This document shows, one piece after another, positions 6,133 to 10,327 of a DNA stretch of 10,327 nt. The stretch is from Methanoregula sp. UBA247 (GTDB taxonomy: Archaea > Halobacteriota > Methanomicrobia > Methanomicrobiales > Methanospirillaceae). The stretch spans positions 1-10,327 of the forward strand of contig DADR01000023.1 of NCBI GenBank assembly GCA_002495055.1, given 5' to 3'. Below the pieces are notes generated by a model. That model made no database searches and was not told the origin of the DNA. It saw only the letters and a program-made list of their open reading frames with translations. The translations under genes were made by a program, and so were the position numbers. Each line of letters begins with the position of its first letter. Positions within the stretch are counted from its first letter, which is position 1.

Positions 6133-6915
6133 CTACCTCTTTACTTTTCCTTTTTCGTTCTCTGTCAGGTGTTCAAGATTGAGGTCTTTGATCAGGGTCT
6201 TACATTCACCGCGGATTTTATCCCTGATGGCCTCCACATCCATGGTCTCAAAAGTTTCAATATCCTCCTCAAAGCTGCTGGACTCTGAATCTTCCTTTTG
6301 AGAAGACAAGTCTTCAGGTTTCTTCTCATCAGGTTTTTGTGTATGAATCTGTGAAATCAGCTGGATTGCTGCTATTTGTGTTGCTGTCCGAAAACTGGTA
6401 TCACTGATTATCTTTGGTGGTTCCGGGACACGCACCGGTTCAGCCATACTTCGTATACCTGAGGGAGTAATTTTCGGTATATCCGGTTTCTGGTGGCTGC
6501 TTTCGGGTACTGACCGTGCTTGTTTTGGAGGATTTAAGGGGGAGGGAGATGCCGTCTGCGGGTGTGGTGCCTGGATATCCCTGATTACAGGTTTTTCCGC
6601 TTTTCCTCCTTTAACGACCAGGCAGTTTTTGTTGAATTCAAGTGAGAGCTGGATTTGAGCTTCGGTCAGTGTGGACAGGGAAGAATCCACCTTCTCGCCG
6701 CTCATTTTCTGGAATTCATCCCAGGCAACTTCACCGGTGGTGTCCATGTATTGTGCAAGGATCCTCTTACCTTGTTTAAAGACAACCGTTCCGTTCATTG
6801 ACTTAAAAGAGAGCGTACAGACCCCGGTGAATTTCATCTCCTGGAGTTCAAAAAAAAGGTCCCCAACCTTCTTACTCCTTTTGATACTCAGGAATGTACC
6901 CCTCGGGAGTTGCAT
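6133..6915 (-). CDS. DUF2226-family (PATAN-like) protein
   Basis: The 260-residue protein begins MQLPRGTFLSIKR, typical of archaeal DUF2226 proteins. The N-terminal domain (1-105) has KFTGVCTLSFKSMNGTVVFK and a GKRILAQY strand, then the helical STLTEAQIQLSLEFNK (81-96). The FTGxxxL...GxxxFxxGxxxxA pattern is that of PATAN/DUF4388 modules, which in bacteria accompany Roadblock/MglA systems. A proline- and serine-rich linker (about 106-175), a short helix (TQIAAIQLISQI, 179-190), an acidic segment (about 200-225) and a charged C-terminal helix (VEAIRDKIRGECKTLIKDLN) follow. Its function is unknown; the linker between two folded ends suggests an adaptor. It is the first gene of a minus-strand operon with the membrane-anchored Roadblock protein, driven by its own promoter. 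Confidence 0.85.
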   Translation of the reverse strand: MQLPRGTFLSIKRSKKVGDLFFELQEMKFTGVCTLSFKSMNGTVVFKQGKRILAQYMDTTGEVAWDEFQKMSGEKVDSSLSTLTEAQIQLSLEFNKNCLVVKGGKAEKPVIRDIQAPHPQTASPSPLNPPKQARSVPESSHQKPDIPKITPSGIRSMAEPVRVPEPPKIISDTSFRTATQIAAIQLISQIHTQKPDEKKPEDLSSQKEDSESSSFEEDIETFETMDVEAIRDKIRGECKTLIKDLNLEHLTENEKGKVKR

Positions 6916-6940
6916 TATGTTGTATTGTTATGATATCCTG

Positions 6941-6950
6941 ATATATAGTT
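6941..6950 (-). promoter_or_regulatory. BRE/TATA of the DUF2226-Roadblock operon, near-leaderless
   Basis: On the minus strand a purine-rich AAAGGAAAC runs into TATATAT about 30 bases before the ATG at 6915. The predicted start site is within about 5 bases of the ATG, and no Shine-Dalgarno is present. Confidence 0.5.
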
Positions 6951-6979
6951 TCCTTTTTTAAGGGTTGACCGGTGGTGGA

Positions 6980-7012
6980 TGATGAGTAATAACCTGAGAA
7001 ATCCCCTCATCA
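6980..7012. repeat. Inverted repeat TGATGAG/CTCATCA between divergent promoters
   Basis: Arms TGATGAG (6980-6986) and CTCATCA (7006-7012) are perfectly complementary, 19 bases apart. They lie in the 243-bp divergent intergenic region, upstream of both the DUF2226 and the Roadblock promoters. One regulator could bind here and control both directions; equally it may be chance. Confidence 0.25.
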
Positions 7013-7109
7013 ATGGATGATTTGCCCGGCGATGATCTCAGAAAAACTGTTTTTTTTGCACATTTATTCAGAAATCCTGCATTATCAGACCGGGAAGGAA
7101 AGACCAACA

Positions 7110-7117
7110 TTTTAATA
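7110..7117 (+). promoter_or_regulatory. TATA box (TTTTAATA) of the Roadblock gene
   Basis: TTTTAATA lies about 45 bases upstream of the ATG at 7159. The predicted start near 7139 gives a leader of about 20 bases that carries GAGG (7147-7150), 8 bases before the start codon. Confidence 0.45.
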
Positions 7118-7158
7118 GAAAAAAAACAAGAGAGAATCTTTTATCTGAGGGTACGTGA

Positions 7159-7506
7159 ATGCTGAAGCCATTATTGGAAGAATTTTTAAAAATTGAAGGG
7201 GTATCAGCTGCGGTTGTGATTGGGAGAGATGGATTTGTAATTGAAAGTGCTGTTTCTGGTAAAGTCGATATTGAAGCCTTGGGAGCCATGGCTTCAACCG
7301 GCCTTGGAACATCAGAGGCAATGGGTTCTACGCTTGGAAAGGGAGAACTCTCACAAATGCTCGTAGAATTAGAAAAAGGTCCCATCATTTTATCACCACT
7401 TTCTGCTGATGAACTCATCGCCATTGTTGCAGATACTACCGGCAACATCGGAAGAATCAGATATGAATTAAAGAAGAATAAAGAACGGCTTATTGCTGCA
7501 CTCTGA
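7159..7506 (+). CDS. Roadblock/LC7 domain protein, MglB-like
   Basis: The 115-residue protein is a single Roadblock/LC7 domain of canonical length. It has an N-terminal helix (LKPLLEEFLKIEGV), a strand pair with turn (SAAVVIGRDGFVIESAV, 16-32), a long central helix with small residues (EALGAMASTGLGTSEAMGST), strands GELSQMLVELEKGPIILSPL and ELIAIVADTTGNIGRIRYEL, and a closing charged helix. In bacteria MglB, of the same family, is the GTPase-activating dimer for MglA, which sets cell polarity and type IV pilus activity. No MglA-like GTPase is in this window, so the partner is unknown; the MinD-like ATPase or the pilus ATPase downstream are candidates. A clear GAGG ribosome site supports the start. 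It forms an operon with the next gene (17-base gap). Confidence 0.9.
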   Translation: MLKPLLEEFLKIEGVSAAVVIGRDGFVIESAVSGKVDIEALGAMASTGLGTSEAMGSTLGKGELSQMLVELEKGPIILSPLSADELIAIVADTTGNIGRIRYELKKNKERLIAAL

Positions 7507-7523
7507 TCAGCAGTTCTCTTTTT

Positions 7524-8252
7524 ATGAGATTACCCGCAGGCACTGTTGAAGGGATCATCACTAATCCTCAGAAAGAAGGATTACTCCATTACCTGTCGAC
7601 ATTCCGTGGATTGATTGAGACTGAATCTCCCTCGGGTCATGGTTTTCTCCTTATCGATAATGGGAAACAGGTTGCTGCATATTTTAAAAATACCCGGGGA
7701 AGTTATCGCGGAGTGCCTGCCCTTGCACCAATGCAAATGGAATCAGACAGGGATTTTAGTTCCCCCCAGACATTCAACGTGCGAAAATATACTGATGAGG
7801 AATTTTCCCGGGCAGTCCAGATTTCCGATGAAGAAGGTCTCCACATACCTGAGACCTTGCCCCCTTTGGGTGAGGATAGTGAAGATTTCACTCTTGATGA
7901 GCTGGCAGAAATACCCGAGCCTCTCGATGAAACCAAATTAAGAAAGATCAAAAGCCTGGCAGGCGTTATTGCCGTTGCTGCATTTTACGAAGGATTTTCT
8001 ATTCAGTGTATTGGCGATGCTGATTTTGAACATGTAGCTGCTTCCGCTGAAGACCTCATGCGTGCAGGGACTAAAATTGCAAGGGACCTGCAAATAGGTA
8101 CCCTTGACCAGATGATCCTCGAAACTGACGAGAATAAATTCATTATCGCCCCCTGCGGGGATCTTTATCTCTGTGTCTTTACCACGGCTGATGCACATCT
8201 CGGTCTTATCCGGGTAGTATTAAAAAACATCCAGTCAGATATTTCCGGGTAA
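7524..8252 (+). CDS. DUF2226-like N-terminus fused to a Roadblock/LC7 domain
   Basis: The 242-residue protein starts MRLPAGTVEGII, closely like the DUF2226 protein at 6915-6133. Its N-terminal part (1-60) continues with GLLHYLSTFRGLIETES, a GFLLIDNGKQVAAYF strand pair and a turn. An acidic linker (about 70-137, ending DELAEIPEPLDE) leads to a Roadblock-like domain (about 138-238). This has helix KLRKIKSLAG, strands VIAVAAFYEGFSIQCIG, helix HVAASAEDLMRAGTKIARDL, strands MILETDENKFIIAPCGDLYLCVFTT and a last helix AHLGLIRVVLKNI. No Shine-Dalgarno is evident, but the family-specific N-terminus supports the ATG at 7524. It is probably translated from the same mRNA as the MglB-like gene 17 bases upstream and may form heterodimers with it. 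Confidence 0.85.
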   Translation: MRLPAGTVEGIITNPQKEGLLHYLSTFRGLIETESPSGHGFLLIDNGKQVAAYFKNTRGSYRGVPALAPMQMESDRDFSSPQTFNVRKYTDEEFSRAVQISDEEGLHIPETLPPLGEDSEDFTLDELAEIPEPLDETKLRKIKSLAGVIAVAAFYEGFSIQCIGDADFEHVAASAEDLMRAGTKIARDLQIGTLDQMILETDENKFIIAPCGDLYLCVFTTADAHLGLIRVVLKNIQSDISG

Positions 8253-8281
8253 TAAACGGATTATCCAACATCGATGCTGAT

Positions 8282-8296
8282 ATTTTTAATAAAAAT
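8282..8296. terminator. AT-only palindrome, possible terminator of the Roadblock operon
   Basis: ATTTTT (8282-8287) and AAAAAT (8291-8296) flank three bases, 30 bases after the stop at 8252. The five-T run may act as a weak archaeal U-tract terminator for the plus-strand operon. The pilus gene has its own promoter further on. Confidence 0.3.
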
Positions 8297-8328
8297 CGAC
8301 CAGAATGTTCATTATTCCAATAGCCAGA

Positions 8329-8372
8329 TTATATATAGTTTTAAATGTAAAAAAAAATCATTTAATATAAAT
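8329..8372 (+). promoter_or_regulatory. Promoter of the pilus ATPase gene
   Basis: Two TATA-like boxes are present: TTATATATAG (8329-8338) and TTAATATAAAT (8362-8372). The second predicts a start near 8392, leaving a leader of about 10 bases with the purine-rich AGAGGGTG in front of the start codon. Confidence 0.45.
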
Positions 8373-8402
8373 GGAAACCTAAATCTAGTTTGAAAGAGGG
8401 TG

Positions 8403-10327
8403 ATGTCTGGATTGAAGAATGATGATGATGAAGCACTGGATAATGTAGACTTCCTGATCAGCAAGATTAAAGGAAATAAAAAGAAAGAGGAGGCGCCAAA
8501 AGAGGAGCTAAAACCAAAAGATACTGTACCTCTCCCTCAAACCCCCCCGGCAGGTGATAGATCTGCACCACGTATTGGTGATTTCGATGCGCTCAGAAAA
8601 AAAATGGAGGCAGCAAAAACGGAGAAACCTGCACCCATCATCAGTGAGCCGTTGATCCCTGCAGATAAAGGATCACAAGAATTACAAAATGATGATCTTG
8701 ATTTTTCTGATACAGAGGATATCAGGAAAAAATCCCCGTTATCTGTCCAGACACCACAAAAGGCTGCTGCCCAATCTGATGACCTGATGGACGGACGGGA
8801 TGTTCGGCAGTCATTAGGTAAACTTCTGTCCGGCAGCGGGCAGAATAAACCATCTGTTTCACCACCCGGCAACGATACAGCCAAAGAACAGGATGTTATT
8901 GAGATTATCGATGAAGATCCCAAGGCAGCTGTGAGGAGTAAGGCGATAAAAAAAGTAACAACTGAACCGTTGGATGTTGGTGAGCCGGTGACGGATGCCG
9001 ATAAAAAGATTATCAATGTTGACCAGGTCTCCGATATCTCCGGTCTCATCCTTCCCAAAGGTGTTTCGTTCAAAGTAGAAGAACTCAAACTGCATGGGCG
9101 TATAAGTGCGTTTGAAGGTACTGGCACCCTGCCGCCGGATTTCGATGATATCTGGAACAAGAACTTCTCTACTGCTGGTTTTAAGGATCTTGATATCAGT
9201 GCAGATACCGGACTGGAAACGAAAAAACCCCGGGCAGAACCTAAAAAATTCGGGCTGTCCCGGCTTTTCAAAGCAGTCCATTCCACCCTCGAGGAATATG
9301 ATCCCAAACTGCACGGTCCGCTTGTTGATATCAGCTTCAAACCACAACCCGGCGTTGAGGAAGTCGAGATCTATCCGGTTAACCCCCCGTATGCGTATAT
9401 CCAGATTATCTATGATCATGCCACGCATGAGTACACGTACCGGGTACTCGAACCAATCCTGACCGAGCCGGAAATAGATCTGTTAAAAGAGTTGAAGGAA
9501 CGCCTGTTTGAAACGCTTGATATCAACACAAAAGACATCTCGAAAGAGGAAGCCGGAATCAGGCTTCGGACTGCGGCAACCGATGTTATTCAGGATTTTG
9601 GTATCAAGCTCACTCCTGTGCAGCGCGAGACAATCCTTTACAATATGCACAAGGAATTCCTTGGCGACGGTCTTATCGACGCGATCATGCATGATAAATA
9701 TATCGAGGATATCTCGTGTGACGGGGTGCATGCGACACTCTTTGTGTATCACTCCAATTACGAATCGATGAAGACTACCCTGAGCTATTCGAATGCAGAA
9801 GAACTGGACTCGTTTGTTACCAAGCTTGCCCAGCGTTCAGGTAAATACATCTCAATCGCACAACCCATCCTTGATTCAACGATGCAGGACGGTTCGCGTA
9901 TCCAGATGACACTTGGCCAGGAAGTGACCGCCCATGGCTCTACATTCACTATTCGTAAATTCAAGGATGAGCCGATTACACCCACCGATCTTATTGAATG
10001 GCGTACTTTTGCCCCGCTATCCATCGCCTATATATGGCTCTGTGTCGAAAACGGCAAATCTGCAATATTTGCCGGTGGAACTGCATCCGGGAAGACTACT
10101 GCCCTGAATGCCATCTCGTTATTTATCCCCCCCATGTCAAAGATTGTCTCCCTTGAAGACACCCGTGAACTGAAACTCCCTCACCCGAACTGGATACCAA
10201 GCGTTACCCGTGATTCGTTTGACACCTCCGGCAGGGGTGAGATTAATATGTATGAACTCCTGCGGGCTGCGATGCGACAACGTCCTGAATACATCCTTGT
10301 GGGTGAAGTACGAGGTAAGGAATGCCA
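8403..10327 (+). CDS. Type IV pilus assembly ATPase (TadA/CpaF/ArlI-like), 3' end outside the window
   Basis: 641 codons are visible and the gene runs off the right edge. The protein powers pilus or archaellum-type assembly as a cytoplasmic hexamer. From about 306 it shows the archaeal secretion-ATPase N-domain (PLVDISFKPQPG, then EYTYRVLEPILTEPEIDLL) and GDGLIDAIMHDKYIEDISCDG (421-441). The catalytic motifs follow: DGSRIQMTL (R499), Walker A GGTASGKTT (558-566), the Asp box SLEDTRELKLPHP (E585, D586) and Walker B ILVGEVRG (631-638); the His-box region after it is cut off. Residues 1 to about 210 are a low-complexity charged, proline-rich extension, followed by ISGLILPKGVSFKVEELKLHG. ArlI and TadA are usually near 450-550 residues, so the extension is large. 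A GTG at 8400 is an equally possible start; an in-frame TGA at 8391 bounds it. Type IV pilus is preferred over archaellum because no arl genes are seen. Confidence 0.92.
   Translation, partial: MSGLKNDDDEALDNVDFLISKIKGNKKKEEAPKEELKPKDTVPLPQTPPAGDRSAPRIGDFDALRKKMEAAKTEKPAPIISEPLIPADKGSQELQNDDLDFSDTEDIRKKSPLSVQTPQKAAAQSDDLMDGRDVRQSLGKLLSGSGQNKPSVSPPGNDTAKEQDVIEIIDEDPKAAVRSKAIKKVTTEPLDVGEPVTDADKKIINVDQVSDISGLILPKGVSFKVEELKLHGRISAFEGTGTLPPDFDDIWNKNFSTAGFKDLDISADTGLETKKPRAEPKKFGLSRLFKAVHSTLEEYDPKLHGPLVDISFKPQPGVEEVEIYPVNPPYAYIQIIYDHATHEYTYRVLEPILTEPEIDLLKELKERLFETLDINTKDISKEEAGIRLRTAATDVIQDFGIKLTPVQRETILYNMHKEFLGDGLIDAIMHDKYIEDISCDGVHATLFVYHSNYESMKTTLSYSNAEELDSFVTKLAQRSGKYISIAQPILDSTMQDGSRIQMTLGQEVTAHGSTFTIRKFKDEPITPTDLIEWRTFAPLSIAYIWLCVENGKSAIFAGGTASGKTTALNAISLFIPPMSKIVSLEDTRELKLPHPNWIPSVTRDSFDTSGRGEINMYELLRAAMRQRPEYILVGEVRGKEC

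Noticed and set aside
7013..7165. 50-codon plus-strand frame (MDDLPGDDLRK...) ending 4 bases into the MglB-like gene
   Set aside because: The overlap resembles a coupled leader gene, but there is no ribosome site, the better TATA box lies inside it (7110), and no family is recognised. A real small protein is not excluded.
8537..9340. 267-residue serine-rich minus-strand open frame
   Set aside because: It is antisense to the low-complexity N-terminus of the pilus ATPase; the serine richness is what reverse-complemented codons of that segment would give.
8403..10327. Assignment of the ATPase as archaellum motor ArlI (FlaI)
   Set aside because: Core motifs are shared by ArlI, TadA and other archaeal pilus ATPases; no archaellin or other arl genes are visible, and the long N-terminal extension is unlike ArlI.
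1..10327. CRISPR arrays, tRNA or rRNA genes, insertion sequences
   Set aside because: No regularly spaced repeats, no cloverleaf-like or ribosomal segments and no transposase-like proteins were seen; gaps between genes are under 250 bases.

Overview
The window looks like part of a chromosome from a methanogenic archaeon, probably of the Methanomicrobia (Methanoregula-like Methanomicrobiales). This rests on three things: archaeal BRE/TATA promoters, several of them leaderless or with very short leaders; poly-U terminators; and archaeal gene families, namely a FlaK/EppA-type prepilin peptidase, DUF2226-like proteins, V4R sensors and an archaeal type IV pilus ATPase. The taxon is inferred from gene content, not from a marker gene.

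Left part (1-1766): after a short stretch holding a possible gene remnant and palindromes come two tightly coupled minus-strand genes. The first is an A24 prepilin peptidase (1766-576), the second hisI of histidine biosynthesis (574-206).

Middle (1890-4586), plus strand: first a cytoplasmic protein built from two tandem copies of a ~111-residue domain plus a beta-sandwich-like tail. Next a 521-residue soluble sensor in which a Cache-like domain appears to be nested inside the second of two V4R domains. A short convergent gap carrying a poly-U terminator for each strand separates this from the next block.

Right part (4673-10327) is the most interesting. A bidirectional promoter region near 6916-7158 feeds two sets of genes. 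Leftwards are a DUF2226/PATAN-like protein, a membrane-anchored Roadblock/LC7-like protein and a MinD/ParA-type ATPase with an amphipathic C-terminal helix. Rightwards are a classic MglB-type Roadblock protein and a protein fusing the DUF2226-like N-terminus to a Roadblock domain. A type II/IV secretion (TadA/CpaF/ArlI family) ATPase follows; it has an unusual ~210-residue disordered N-terminal extension and runs off the window.

Working model (inference): the right part encodes an archaeal type IV pilus whose assembly ATPase is controlled or positioned by a Roadblock/DUF2226/MinD module. This recalls MglB control of bacterial type IV pili and the TadZ-TadA-TadV set of Tad pili. No MglA-like GTPase, no pilins and no membrane platform protein lie inside the window; the last two would be expected beyond the right edge.
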